Assembly: GCF_014633365.1 (NCBI RefSeq)
Contig: NC_068346.1
Coordinates: 33,274,639-33,338,638 of the forward strand
Length of the DNA stretch: 64,000 nt
From: Diospyros lotus
Taxonomy: Eukaryota; Streptophyta; Magnoliopsida; Ericales; Ebenaceae
Direction of reading: 5' to 3'
This document shows, in pieces, positions 13,096 to 25,155 of the stretch. The translations under genes were made by a program, and so were the position numbers. Within the stretch, counting starts at the first letter, position 1, and each line of letters begins with the position of its first letter. Under the pieces are notes generated by a model. That model was not told where the DNA came from, made no database searches, and saw only the letters and a program-made list of their open reading frames with translations.

Positions 13096-14040
13096 TAAGA
13101 ATATTGCACTAGTTCAAATTCACTAATCTAATGTTATACTCACTTTCGGGTGTGACCTTCTAAATTTATAGATGAGTAGCAATTGAGATACGTCAAATTT
13201 TTTGACATTGATCGAATATTTTGATCTACAATTAAGATATTTCTATCTCTCTAAAGTATTATAAAAGGTCTTGAGTGGCAATTAGTATTATGTCAGGATA
13301 ATTCTATCTGTAGTGAAATTAATACTTCTAGTAAACCTATTTGGGTTTTCGACTATCATGCACTATAATCCTTCTATTGACTAATATGCCAACCGAGCGA
13401 GAGCTATGGACTGATCAAACTCACATAACTCGGTAATTATACCAGGATCTAGTATGGTGTGATTGAGATGACACATGAAAACTTTTTCTAATATCAAAAA
13501 CTTATTTTTGATTGTGTGTACTTTGATCAAGGTTTTTCCAATCACTAACCAACTAAGATCATATAAGATGTTTACCTCACACCGAAAATCAATGGATTCC
13601 ATCAACAATCACCTGTCTCCATACATCATTGAATAAAGACCACACATAAAACATTCTCACCTCATATTTGAGTGGTTCTGCGCAACGACAAATCTCTAAA
13701 ACTTGCACACAAGACAATTGAATGGCAGTAACAAATCATTAATCATCTCAGCCATGTGATCTGTTACGTGTATCATATTCAGTAGATATTCAACCAATAA
13801 CTACCCACATGTCTACTATCTGCATCTCATGCAATATGCCACATGACTCACCATTCATTATCATTAGCATCCCATACTAATCAATGGTAGTAGTCCATAT
13901 GTCAGTCCGTAATCAATTAATCACATTCATCTTCTAAGAAATCTAATGAATGAGAATTACTTTAAGAAATCTTGTATTATAGATTTTTATTACATATTCT
14001 TTACAAGTTAAGAATAAAATACATTAAACGCACAACGTTT
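13096..14040 (-). repeat. Repeat family R1, copy 2 (inverted relative to copy 1)
   Basis: The reverse complement of this stretch resembles 1452-2340 and its left part matches 3860-4067. A 75-codon minus frame (13381-13608) lies inside and has no recognisable domain. The sequence around 13960 (CTTTAAGAAATCTTG) is the uninterrupted version of the site into which the solo LTR at 4068 was inserted. Confidence 0.5.
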
Positions 14041-14131
14041 AACAAAACCCGACACTATTTAGTAAAGTTATTTAAATATTTCTAAGATATTAGATTCTTG
14101 TTTTTTTTTAACTATAAAATCTCAAAAGTAA

Positions 14132-16672
14132 TGTAACGCCTCGTTTTCTCAAAATGTGCATTACCTCGAGATTTTGGGAATATATATATATATTTTTCAA
14201 TATCATATACACAACATAAGCCTCTCGACATACATACCTTCATCATAGTCATTTCCCGACAACCCCGATCGTACCTTCTTATCATATCAAAATTTAATAA
14301 TTAATAGACTAAGACAGGTATTATCAATCACATCAACAGAAGCAAGATCGAAACCTCAATGATATATATAACTGACAATTCCTTTTATAATAACCAAATC
14401 GATGTTTCACATGAAAATATCAAAATATTACATCATCTCTGAACATCGTAATCATAGACAAAAACCTACGAAAACTAAACATAGCAGCTACATCTCGATG
14501 ACATTCTTTCTCTTGGCGCCACTACTTTCACCTGGAACGTTTGAATATTCTAGGGACATAGTCCAAATTAGATGTTGAATCATCTAAGTGAGAGTTCAAA
14601 AATATTTTCATGCAGATATGCAAAACCATATATAAAACTGATAAATCCCAACATGCCCTGGCCTAAGAGAATCCCACATAGCGCTTAGCCCTAACCGGGA
14701 AAAATGCAATCTCTCTAAATGCGACACGATCATACCGACCCATTGGCAAACCAATCCTACTTAAGAGGGACACCCTCGACATATGAACCCGGGAATCACC
14801 CCATTGTCATTGTTAGGCTTTACGCTCCTACTCAAAAGCATTCCAAAACCCAACGCAACCCTAACCCCAAGAGTGTCACATCAGCACTATCCTCGAAATC
14901 CACGACACCTCGGCCTTAATGCTATTGCTCAAAGGAACTTGGGGTGGTGTCCACTCTCAACCCTGCCACTTGAGCCAACAATCGGGGTGGTGTCCACTCT
15001 CAGCCTCGCCACTTGAGTACCGTAAGGTGAAGTCCGTCTTAGTCCCGTCCTAAGTGGGTCACATAGCATTAACCCTTGGCACGCATTCCGAGTGCTGACA
15101 CTCAAGAGCTACGTCATAGGTTAACAACCCACATCCCACATGGACAACACAACATGCCAATGCTGAAAGATCATAACATGCATAAAATCAACATTTCAAT
15201 GTATGCAATTTACCGTACGAAATATAACACATGTGTAAGTAATCATTTGTAAAACCATTAATAAACCTAGCCATGAGGATGAACACTCACAGTAAACCAT
15301 TCATATGCCACAAACGAGTTTTTCTATAGAACCACTCACTTTTAGGCGCAATTCGGATTTATCTTGAAAAGTGCGGTACTCCTCGATTTGCGTGCCCACC
15401 TCGAACTTCGCACGAGTCACTTCATCTCAACCCTCAAGGCACCCTAATCATCATATTTATCCAACAATTATAATTTTCCTTAATTTTCTCACATTTTCCT
15501 ATTTTTCTCCCATTTTTTTCTCTAATAATTCAAAATAAATATCTACACAACTATTTTCTCAAATAATTTTACATAATAAGTCATAAAATAATTAAATAAA
15601 ATTTCTGGAAGTCGAATTACCAAAAAGCCCCTCTTCACGCGCTTGGCGTGTGGGTGCAAGCAAGGGCTGGCGCGTGCAGCTCACGCGCCACCGTCTTCAA
15701 CCTCGAGTCAGTCGCTGGCGGTTGCTCCGATGCCCCCGAAATCGGTACCCCCTGAAAGCCCACAAAGAATCGATCCCAACCCCACCGATTACAGGCGGCG
15801 GTAGGCGGACCGCCTCACTTTTCTGGCCACCATCGAAACCCCTTCAAACTACCTCAAAAATTCACCAAACTTACCAGAAATGCTCCTCTTGTGTCAAGGA
15901 TCAAAAGCCCCTTATTGGCTTCCCTCGATTCGCCCTCAAAACTGAGCAATTTGTTGCTTTATTTTTGATCGAAAACCCTTGGTATTTATAGGCTAAATTC
16001 GACCCCCACGTGGTCGATTTTCGGCCAAACCTTTCCCCACACGCTTCCTAGACTACCCTAGGCCATGCCTTGATGAGATTTGCTGCCCAAATCTCCCATT
16101 TTTCTGGCCAAATTTACGGCCAGATCTGCCATGCTTTGGCCCTTATCCTCAAGCCCCTAATCTTTCTAGCACCATCACTAAGACCCTCAAGATTTGTACT
16201 TCTCATACCTCCTTGGAAACTTCTGAAAAATTACCGTTTTGACCTCCCTCGGGCAAATTTAAAAAATTATACTTAGGCCCGATTGATCGTTTTGACCTCA
16301 AATCCACTCGATTCAACCTGAAACCACTTAAGGGTTGTTCTATACATCAAATATTAGTCCTAAACACACTCCGTTGATTTTTTGGATATCGTCTATAATA
16401 ATTCGGTAATACGACCTAATTGACAGCTGTATTTTTGCTGTATCGAAAACTGTTCCCGATCTCATTTCTTTTATCACTAAAAATCATAATTTAAATCACT
16501 CGTTGATACTATACTATTTTTCTTGGCTATCTAAGGTCCGGGGTACTCCCTCTGACTAATTCGGTCTTCCAAAGCTATGTTAGTGTACCCTATAGTCTTA
16601 TTTTTTTCAAAATTCTATTTATGCCTTTTATCAAATATCATTTTTATCCTCAAATTATGCTCGGATATTACA
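14132..16672 (-). mobile_element. Solo Gypsy-like LTR B
   Basis: It begins TGTAACGCCTCG and ends GGATATTACA, with a perfect AGTAA duplication (14127-14131 and 16673-16677). It is 2541 bp. It shares the block at 14533 (GGAACGTTTGAATATTC) and the reversed TATA-like box (TATTTATAGG, about 15983) with A1, A2, C, D, G and K. Frames up to 113 codons (15650-15991) show no domain and are read as chance. Confidence 0.87.
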
Positions 16673-16677
16673 AGTAA

Positions 16678-17937
16678 CATTTAAATTTTGTTTGACGCTT
16701 TTCAACTCAACCTGATTCTAAAACTTTTACAGTCGAGTTTTTGGTATTTAAAACTTTAATTTTACATGAATATTTTCTTTTTTTTAAAAAAAAAATTATG
16801 AACTATATTTGCAAAATATTCTTTCACAAATATATAAAAATGGTGAAAGCAAATTTTGTGGGTAACCACAGATTAATAAAATATTATAATAAATCTTAAA
16901 TAAGAATCAATAGTTATATTTACACTTTGTCATATTTATGTCACTCAATTGGAGTTAAAACTGTATAGTTGGAGCTCCTTTGAGCCTTATTTAGACACGT
17001 TAGCAAAAAAGTTAAGCGTGCAATTATGACTTTTGTCTTGTGGCCATATAACTTTTGCTTATTTTAATTATATCTTTACACTTATACTTTTAAATTATTT
17101 TAATTTCTGTATTTTAATATTTTTTTATTATAATTTAAATTTTTCATCATTTTAATTATTTATATATTTATATTTTAATTAACTTAAAAATTCAAATACA
17201 TGAATATAATTGAGATAATAAAAATTTAAAACGTCATGTAAAAAAAAATTTTGATGTGTATTATTAGGTCTAACACCTATTCATTAGATGTCATCTAAAT
17301 ATAACAATAAAACACTAACACCAATAGCAAATTAGAAATATATACGAAGAGACACGCTACCCTACTTCATTGATACCCTCGATTTCCTAAGTTTAAAGCC
17401 CTTGAAAAGACGACATCATTTGGCAATAAGTGATCTCACTACAAAGGGTGGTGCGTGAGATTAGAGTGAACTTGCAAATTAGTGTAGTGAGACTTAACTC
17501 GCTGGTCTAAATAGCAAGTTTTGCTAGCTCAGTTGGTCTCCCTTCTAGCATGGTATGTTGAATGAGTTGTTTTGTAACATTCTCTTAAATTGTTTGGAAC
17601 TATTGGTATTTTTTTAAATAATTTCAAAATAGTATTATTTTTAAAAATTCTCTATTTTTATTAAACTTATTAGGAAATAATTAAATTACATTTTTCATGA
17701 AAAGGAATAAAAGTGGAAATAAAAAAATTAAATAAATATAAAAAATAAAAATATATTGGCAGATGATAATTATATTGTTAGATTGTATATATTTATTCTC
17801 AAAGTTACGTTAAGATTCTTGAGCTCGTTTTGATTGTTAGTTAGAGAACATAATGCAAATAAATGGTAATGCTATTTTGTACATTGAATTTGTAGGCTTA
17901 GTGATATTTTTTTTTTCATAAAATCATCAAAAAATTT
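16678..17937. other. No gene recognised; AT-rich spacer upstream of the TNL
   Basis: The sequence is strongly AT-rich (long A and T runs at 16780-16800 and 17100-17250) with no frame of note and no terminal repeats that I could pair. Confidence 0.5.
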
Positions 17938-17989
17938 TCAAAACCTACAATAACTTTTATCTGCTGAGAATGATGTCTGTTCTTGATTT

Positions 17990-18180
17990 TTCTTTTTCTT
18001 TAATTGCTTGCTTGCCGTCGCCGTCCTCGTCGTCCTGGAGAACGCCGGCGGTGATCGGAAGAGAGAAAGGTGGAAAGAAAGGAGGAGGAAGGAGAGAGGG
18101 AAACGGTAGCTGAAAAAGGTCCCTTTCGGCGCTAGAATCTGCGAGCCCAACTTCTGCAACTGGGTGCCATTATTTAGCAA
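17990..18180 (-). other. GC-rich, exon-like fragment upstream of the TNL
   Basis: A sudden GC-richer patch inside AT-rich DNA reads on the minus strand as an 80-codon frame (17938-18180) rich in Ser, Arg and Leu, with a pyrimidine-rich centre on that strand. It resembles the 5' UTR or first exon of a housekeeping-type gene. Nothing downstream on the minus strand continues it. It could be a captured gene fragment, or the first exon of a divergent transcript. I do not recognise the gene. Confidence 0.25.
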
Positions 18181-18352
18181 AGATAATATTAACTAATCCA
18201 TATATATTATCTTTTAACAATAAAAAAATGTTTCACCGGAATCAGGCCAGCTCTTGCCAGATCAGATACACAATAAAGAATGCATTCCCCCAACCTTCAG
18301 TTGTTTTTTAGTAAATTTCAGTTGACTCTTTACGGACTCAGTCTTTGTTTTG

Positions 18353-18362
18353 TTTATATATT
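18353..18362 (+). promoter_or_regulatory. TATA box of the TNL gene
   Basis: TTTATATATTT lies about 85 bases before the ATG at 18442. The same box in the same relative position is kept in the truncated duplicate (about 24878-24890, ATG at 24976). This argues for 18442 as the true start, because the upstream in-frame ATG at 18280 precedes the TATA box. Confidence 0.6.
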
Positions 18363-18441
18363 TATGTACAGTGGCATGATCCATAGATACTGTGTTGATC
18401 TCTTGGGCCTTTCCTCCTTGTTCCGTTTCCATCTTTGTTCA

Positions 18442-21400
18442 ATGGCTAGTCCAAGAGTGGAAGAATTCTCCTCTTCCACTTCTCCATGTGCTTATGATGT
18501 GTTCTTGAGCTTTAGGGGCAAAGAGACCCGCAAGACTTTCACTGATCACCTTTATATAGCTCTGCTGGATGCAGGATTTCGCACTTTCAGGGATGAGGAG
18601 GGGATAGAAGTAGGAGAAAACATCAAGCTTGAACTCTGGAAAGCAATTCGAGACTCTAGAATTTCAATAGTGGTGTTCTCCAAGGACTATGCTTCTTCAT
18701 GTTGGTGTCTTGATGAGCTTTTGATGATTCTCAAACGCAGGAGGGCCTCTGGACATGAAGTTTTACCCATATTTTATAACATGGATCCAACCTTAATCAA
18801 GAAGCAAAAGGAAAGGTATATGGAAGCATTTGCTAGGCATGAGGAGCAATTCGTAGGTGAAGTGGATGAAAGAAAAGTTGAGTGGGTGGACAAATTGAAG
18901 GAATGGTGGGCAGCTCTTGAAGAACTTGCGGATTTGGGAGGAATGGTTTCCAAAGATCAAGATGATGGGTAATTTTCTGTGACTCCTGACTACTAGTCCT
19001 ATGTCCATGCCATGCTTTGTATAAAAAATCAGTACCACTTGTTGCACCCAATAAATCCAAAATGCTCTATTGCAATATATGTCAATTTTTCTGAGGTTTC
19101 AGTTGTTTTTATTTAGTAATTTTATTCATGAAAATTCGTTGATAGAATTTTCACTAGACTAATCCAGTTGGTTAGGAAGGTGGTCCTAGCTTAGCAATTT
19201 TTCTTGTTGGTTGCTTGAGTATTTGTAATTTTTATTCAAAGTCCCTAGGTGTTTATAGTGCTGATTTATTTTCCACCTTGATCACATTTTATAGGGATGA
19301 GTCAAAGTTTATCCAGAAAGTTGTTAAAGTAGTTCAAGACAAAATCAATCGCACAATCTCGAGTGTTTCCCCTTACTTAATTGGAACGCATACTCGTGCA
19401 GAAGACATCAACACTTGGTTACAAGATGAATCTAGTGATGTTGGCATGGCAGCCATTTGTGGGATGGGCGGAATAGGGAAGACTACGATAGCTAAAATGG
19501 TGTACAATTTAAACTTCTCAAGTTTTGAAGGTGTCAGCTTTCTTGCAAATATAAGAGAAATTTCAGGACAACCCAGAGGTTTAATTCGTTTGCAAAAAAA
19601 ACTTCTTTCAGATATTCTAAGGGGGAGAAAAGAAAAAGTATATAGTATTGATGAAGGGATTGTCAAAATTAAAGCTGCCCTATATTGCAAAAGAGTTCTT
19701 GTGGTCCTTGATGATGTTGACAAAATGGAGCAATTGGATGCAATACTAGGAGTGCGAGATTGGTTTTCTCAAGGAAGTAAAATCATAATTACAACCAGGC
19801 ATGAGAGGTTACTAAGGGCTCATGAAACTTGCAGGATGTACAGGATTGAAAAATTGGATGTTGCAGAATCACTAGAGCTCTTCAGTTGGCATGCCTTTGG
19901 AAAAGACCATCCCACTGATGATTATGAGTCAGATTCTAGAAGGATCGTGCACTACTGTGAAGGGTTGCCATTAGCCATTAAGGTTTTGGGTTCTTCTTTA
20001 TCTGGAAAAAGCCTAGATGTATGGAAGAGTCATTTAGAAAAACTAAAAGCAGTTCCAAACAGTAAAGTACTTGAAAAGCTCAAAATAAGCTATGAAAATT
20101 TGCAAGATGAGCATGACAAAAATTTGTTCCTCCATATTGCTTGTTTCTTCGTTGGGAGGGATAAAGATTGGACAGTTCAAGTCCTAAACGAGTGTGACTT
20201 TTACGCGACAATTGGAATCCACAATCTTATTGATAGATGCATGTTAAGTATTGATTTCCGGAATAAGTTGAGAATGCATCAATTGATTCAAGACATGGGA
20301 AGAGAAATTGTTCGGCAAGAATCGCCATATGAGCCAGGTAAGCGCAGTAGAATATGGAATCATGAAGAGTCCTTTGATGTCTTGGCAGAAAAAACTGTGA
20401 GTACAAGCATATTACTTGTGTGTGCATTTTTGTTCTTATTGGAAGGCATTCTATTTAATTAACAATACTTTCTTTCTATCTAATTACTCTTCTGTTTTGG
20501 CCCTTTGTTATTAGGGTGCTGAGAAAATAGAAGGCCTCATTCTGGACATGAACTTGGTGAAGGGTAATGAATTTCGCAAGAAAGTTATTCGTATTAATAA
20601 AAAGCGTTCGTTTGAAGTATTCATGGAAACCTCAATGTTGTTTGATCGATGCAATTCACCAAAACGACAATGTTTTTCCTTGTTCTCCTGGAACCCAGTA
20701 GGGGTTGCTGAAGGAAATTCTAGCGAAGTAGTTTTTGAAACCAATGCATTTTCAAAGATGTGCAACCTAGGACTTCTGCAGCTCAATTTTGTACAACTCA
20801 GTGGCAGCTTTGAAAATTTTCCTAAAACATTAAGGTGGTTGTGTTGGCATGGCTTCCCTTTTGAATCTATACACAATGACTTCCAATTGGATAACGTGGT
20901 GGCACTTGACATGCGTTACAGCAGGTTGAAAAATGTTTGGGATGGAAGAAAGGTATTCAGTGTTCTTATGGTACTGAATTCATTTCATATCCACACTTGC
21001 TGGGTTATTAATGAACTTCTTCTTTCTTTCTCCCCCCCTCTTTTTCTGTTTTGCAGTGTTTTAGTTCATTGAAAATCTTTAATCTAAGTCACTCTCATTT
21101 CCTTGCCAAAACTCCTGATTTCTCACTGGTCCCCAATCTTGAGAGACTAATTCTTAAAGATTGTGTGAACTTGGCTGAGGTTCATGAATCTATTGGAAAC
21201 TTAAAGGCACTTGCTGTCATGATCCTAAAAGATTGCAGAAATCTGAGGAAGTTGCCAACAAACTTCATTATGCTAAAATCTCTTGAAAAGCTTGACATAT
21301 CTGGTTGCTCAAATCTTGATGAGTTGCCAACAGGACTGAGGAATATGAAATCTTTGAAAGTGTTCCTTGCTGACAGAATTGATACAAGTCGTTTGCTCTC

Positions 21401-22809
21401 AACCACTGGGGAGCCAAAATCAAGACATGCATTTCTTTGGTCTTTGGTACAAAGGTTTGGAAGAGTTCCACAGTTCTCAGAGTCTCCTTTGCCGAGTTCA
21501 TTAGTACGTTTGAGTCTTGAAAACTGCAATCTCTCTGATGATGTTTTCCCCAGGGATTTTAGTCACTTGAACTTGTTGAGGGATTTGAACCTTGGAAGAA
21601 ATCCTATCCGTAGCCTACCAGAATGCATCAGTGGACTTAGTGCACTATGTATTCTACGCTTAGAATCATGTACAGAGCTTCAATCTCTTTTGGAGCTACC
21701 AAGCTTGGAAATATTGCGAGTGCCAGAGTGCACATCTTTGCAAAGGATAACTTATCAGTCAGGTATGTCCGAACCGCAAATCATAGAAACAACAAATTGT
21801 GGGAAACTGGTTGACCTAGAGGGTGACATCAAGCTTGAGCCTATAGGAAATGTAGATGCGGAAGTCATAAAAGTTCTGGGCTTGCACAACGTGCAATCTA
21901 TGACAAACGTTGAGATGGACTTTTTCAATGGCGTCTCAGCAAATTGCACCTCATCCGGCAGAATTGAGAGGCTTCCTATTCAGGTTCTCTCTCTCTTTCT
22001 CTCTCTTTCTCTCTAAATTGTGCAAGAACTTCTTTTCCTAATTGAATTTCATGGCTCAGGGGATGCATGAAAAGGGTATATTCAGCACATTTTTTCCTGG
22101 AGGCGAGGTTCCAGACTGGTTTAGCAATAAAAGTGCAGGGTCCACAATATCTTTTACCGTGTGCTCATTTCCCAGTTGCAGGTTCCGAGGCTTGAACTTC
22201 TGCTGTGTCTATGCACTTTCCAATAAAGAGGAGATTTGTTGGCCTCCTCCATTGTTTGCTAAAGTTTGCAATAAGAGCAAGGATCTCAAGTGGATATATG
22301 GTCCGCGTGGCTTTGTCATTCCAAAAGCTGGAGAAGAGGTGATATGGTTAACCCACTGGAAGCTTGGGAATTATTTGGACGCAGGTGATGAAGTGACTGT
22401 TAATGTAGTAGTTGATGTTGGTTTTGAAGTGAAGGAGTGTGGCATAAACCATGTGTGTGTGCAAGATCAAGAGGTCATGGAGAAAGCCTCTTTTGATCAC
22501 TCTCGTTTGGATGCCTGTATTTTTGGAAGTATCCCACGGGTTTCTAGTGTAACTATTAATGGGGCAACTTTCCTCAGCAATCATGCCAATTACTCCCAGG
22601 GAAGGTATTCAATATCACACCACATTTCTGGATTTGATTGGTCCCAAAAATTGTTCGAAGATTCCACAGAAAAAACTGGTTCGTATCTTGTAGCTTTCCA
22701 TATTTCTTGTGCTCTTCGGTTGGGTATTGGAATAAGAATTGTATTAATTACTTTTCACAGTGAGACACTGAAGAATAAAAAAGATGATGAAAAGAGCTAT
22801 TCAGTCTGA
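18442..22809 (+). CDS. TIR-NBS-LRR (TNL) immune receptor, five coding exons
   Basis: Intracellular immune receptor of the plant TNL class. Exons are 18442-18968, 19295-20396, 20515-20952, 21057-21983 and 22060-22809. Introns have GT...AG ends (GTAATT, GTGAGT, GTATTC, GTTCTC donors), and the joined frame is 1248 codons including TGA. The TIR domain (about 17-165) starts YDVFLSFRGKETR and keeps the glutamate of the WCLDEL motif (E92), the residue needed for NADase activity in this family. The NBS has the P-loop GMGGIGKTT (232-240), kinase-2 LVVLDDVD (311-318), RNBS-B GSKIIITTR (336-344), GLPLA (399-403) and RNBS-D FLHIACFF (454-461). The MHD position reads MHQ (503-505). LRRs fill exons 3-4. 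Exon 5 carries the post-LRR (C-JID) domain with PGGEVPDWFS. No frameshift or early stop is seen, and a family-typical exon layout suggests a working gene. The recognised pathogen cannot be told from sequence. Confidence 0.93.
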
Positions 22810-22956
22810 ATGATTTATGCAAAAGTAGTCATTAAACTGATGCAGTAGTGATATTTTTTAGAATATATATTCCTTTATGCGTTATTATTTCATTTATGAT
22901 CCAAGGAAATTCACATACGATCTCTAAGGGTTTGTGTTGATTTGCTTGGTTTACAG

Positions 22957-23014
22957 GACAAGTGGTAATACAATATGGGAATGAGATTTTCAGGCTTCCA
23001 ACCGGGGTAGCAAG
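22957..23014 (+). other. Probable 3' UTR exon of the TNL
   Basis: A stretch bounded by a good acceptor (TTGGTTTACAG before 22957) and donor (CAAG|GTGAGC at 23014/23015) follows the TNL stop. Introns in the 3' UTR are common in TNL transcripts. It is non-coding relative to the main frame, since the TGA at 22807 lies upstream. Confidence 0.4.
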
Positions 23015-23082
23015 GTGAGCAACGCCTGTCACATATTTGTTGCTTATCTGTGATTTTCCCCGCTGTTTTGTATGCTTTAATG

Positions 23083-24106
23083 CAAGGCAGAATCAGGATT
23101 TTGGTTAAGTGGGAATGAACTTAAATATAAAAAATATAATTTTAAAAATATGATAATAATAATAATATTTAAATAATTTTTTTTTTTACAATTATCCCTT
23201 ACAGTTTTTCATACTAAAAATTACAATTGTTCAAAAAAAGTTTATTATTTGAATCTTTAGATTCGTCATGATCACTAAATGTTAGTTCTTGCAGTAAAAG
23301 AAGTCGAACACAATCAATTGATGCATTTAGACGAATTCGATAATCTCACAATGTTTGTTCTAACTGCTTAAAGAAAACTATCTCAATTTTTTTTCTCATG
23401 ATTCATTAAGATTTCATAGTTGTTTCGAGATTAATTGTGTGCACTATTAACATCTCTAATATAAACTTAAAATTTATCTCTCTCTCTCTCTCTTTTTTTT
23501 TTTTAATTACTGAACTCTTCTTTAAGAAAAAATCACCATCTCCTTATTCCCATTATTTGTTTTAAAAATATAATAGTATAAGCAAAATGCGACATCTTTG
23601 TTTATACTATATTCTAACCAATTATCAAATTTATTGAACCAAATTGGAATGAATCATCTTGATTTCGAGACTAATACATATCTTTTTGCAAGTAGACTCT
23701 TCTAATTTGATATTGAAAGGTAACATTATAATATATTATGATAGTTCTTAGCCTGGGATCCATAGAAAGTTGTACAACATCAATTTGCTCAATACTTGCT
23801 TTGTTAATTTGTTCATTTTCTTTAATATAAATTTTCTCCATACTTACTTTCTTTACTTTATAATTTTCTTCAATATTTAGTTTTATTTACATCATCATTG
23901 TAAAAAAATAAAATTATGAACAAATTGTAAAAAATGTTATGATGGTTACTACTGCCCTAGTATATACGTACTTTCTTCAATATTTATTTTTTTATTTTTA
24001 GTAGTAAAATATAATATAATTTTTTTATTTTTAGTAGTAAATTATTGTAAAAAATAAAATTTTTAAAAAACAATATTGCCCCCAGCCTCAAGTGGCTCCG
24101 CCCCTG
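23083..24106. mobile_element. Non-autonomous hAT-like element inside a TNL 3' UTR intron
   Basis: The 1024-bp segment begins CAAGGCAGAATCAGG, and its right end reads in reverse complement CAGGGGCGGAGCCAC, giving imperfect terminal inverted repeats of roughly 35 bases. It is flanked by an 8-bp duplication with one mismatch (CTTTAATG 23075-23082, CTTTGATG 24107-24114). An 8-bp duplication is the hAT hallmark, and the GGGGCGGAGCCA end is widespread in plant non-autonomous elements. The interior is AT-rich and has no transposase frame. Confidence 0.75.
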
Positions 24107-24200
24107 CTTTGATGGCATCATCGGCTTAATTTAGGTGAGCAAAGAGTTCTTGTTCTGAGATGCTTGGAATGCTAATGCCTTATTGGTTTTTTTTTTGTAG

Positions 24201-24254
24201 GAAGCAAACTCACCCCCACCACGTGCAGGAATTGGAAAACTAAACTAGACATGG
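24201..24254 (+). other. Second probable 3' UTR exon of the TNL
   Basis: It is preceded by a T-rich acceptor (TTTTTTGTAG) and followed by CATGG|GTGAGTG, a strong donor. With 22957-23014 it would place the hAT-like element (23083-24106) wholly within the intron 23015-24200. Transcript data are needed to confirm it. Confidence 0.35.
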
Positions 24255-24624
24255 GTGAGTGATCTGGGGCTCTCTTCAGCTGCCATGGCATGCATTTGGA
24301 CATCAGAACATCACCAGCCCTCCAATGTGCGGTTTTTGTGTTCCCAGGCTTCCTATTTGGAGGAAAGCACAAAATTTATATACATGTAGGTCTATTTTTC
24401 AGGGGTTTTGGGGCCATCTTGTTGGCATCATTTGTAAACCTCATTGTCAATTTTAACTCCTGGGATTAGGCCATTTTGTGTGTGATTTGGTTTTTGTTAT
24501 GTCTTCAGCCGTATGGCAGGTGAGAAGCTGAAGGTTTAGTGAAAAAAGATCTGGATTAGGCCTTGGATTTGATCATCAGAACCTAGATTTTTTGTGTTTT
24601 GGTCATCAGAACCTTCTAGATTTT

Positions 24625-24652
24625 TCCTTTGTTTTTTTTTGGGGGGGGGGGG
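24625..24652. repeat. T-tract followed by a G-tract
   Basis: About nine T are followed by a run of more than a dozen G at about 24640-24652. It is a low-complexity junction in the spacer between the TNL and its truncated duplicate. Its length is likely to be unreliable in an assembly. Confidence 0.85.
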
Positions 24653-24800
24653 TTTGCTTTGTTGAATGTGGGTTGTGTACCCATGTTTTGGGTTTGCTTT
24701 GTCTTGGTTTGGATTCTCAAGGGTCAAAAAGAGATGGCCAATGCAGGACCACTGTTGAATTCTGAGAATGTGAAAAGAAGAAATATCTTAGTAAATCACC

Positions 24801-25155
24801 CAACAAAGAAGGCATTTCCCACACCTTCGGTTGTTTTCCCAGTGAATTTAGCTCACTCTTTCCTCACTAAGACTTTGTTTATATATTTATTATGCCATGC
24901 GCACTGGCATGGTCTATCAACATTGAGTTGATCTCTCGGGCCTGTGCTCCTTGCTGACCTTTTATCTTTGGTCAAATGGCTAGTCCAAGAATACAGCAAT
25001 TCTCCTCTTCCATTTCTCAATGTGCCTATGATGTGTTCTTGAGCGTCAGAGGCAAAGATGAAGTACAGAATGAGGGGCTAGACCAAGATGAAGTACAGGA
25101 TGAGCATGGCTCGTCATGGGAGCAACAAGGGCAGCTAACTCAGCAGGGGCTCTAA
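24801..25155 (+). pseudogene. Truncated TNL duplicate: promoter and start of the TIR exon with a foreign tail
   Basis: From about 24801 to 25056 the sequence is a diverged copy of 18268-18526: upstream region, TATA-like box, 5' UTR and start of the TIR exon. The frame starts at ATG 24976 (MASPRIQQFSSS against MASPRVEEFSSS in the intact gene) and keeps YDVFLSVRGK, then leaves the TIR sequence after about 27 codons. The following 32 codons are acidic and glutamine-rich, with an internal repeat (DEVQNE / DEVQDE), and end at TAA 25153-25155, giving 59 residues. There is no NBS or LRR. The tail may be the last exon of a deleted TNL relative or unrelated DNA. The promoter could still be active, so a small TIR-start peptide is possible. 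Confidence 0.8.

Noticed and set aside
18280..18441. Upstream in-frame ATG that would add 54 residues before the TIR domain
   Set aside because: It precedes the TATA box at 18353-18362, the extension is hydrophobic and unlike TNL N-termini, and the duplicate at 24976 keeps the downstream start (MASPR).
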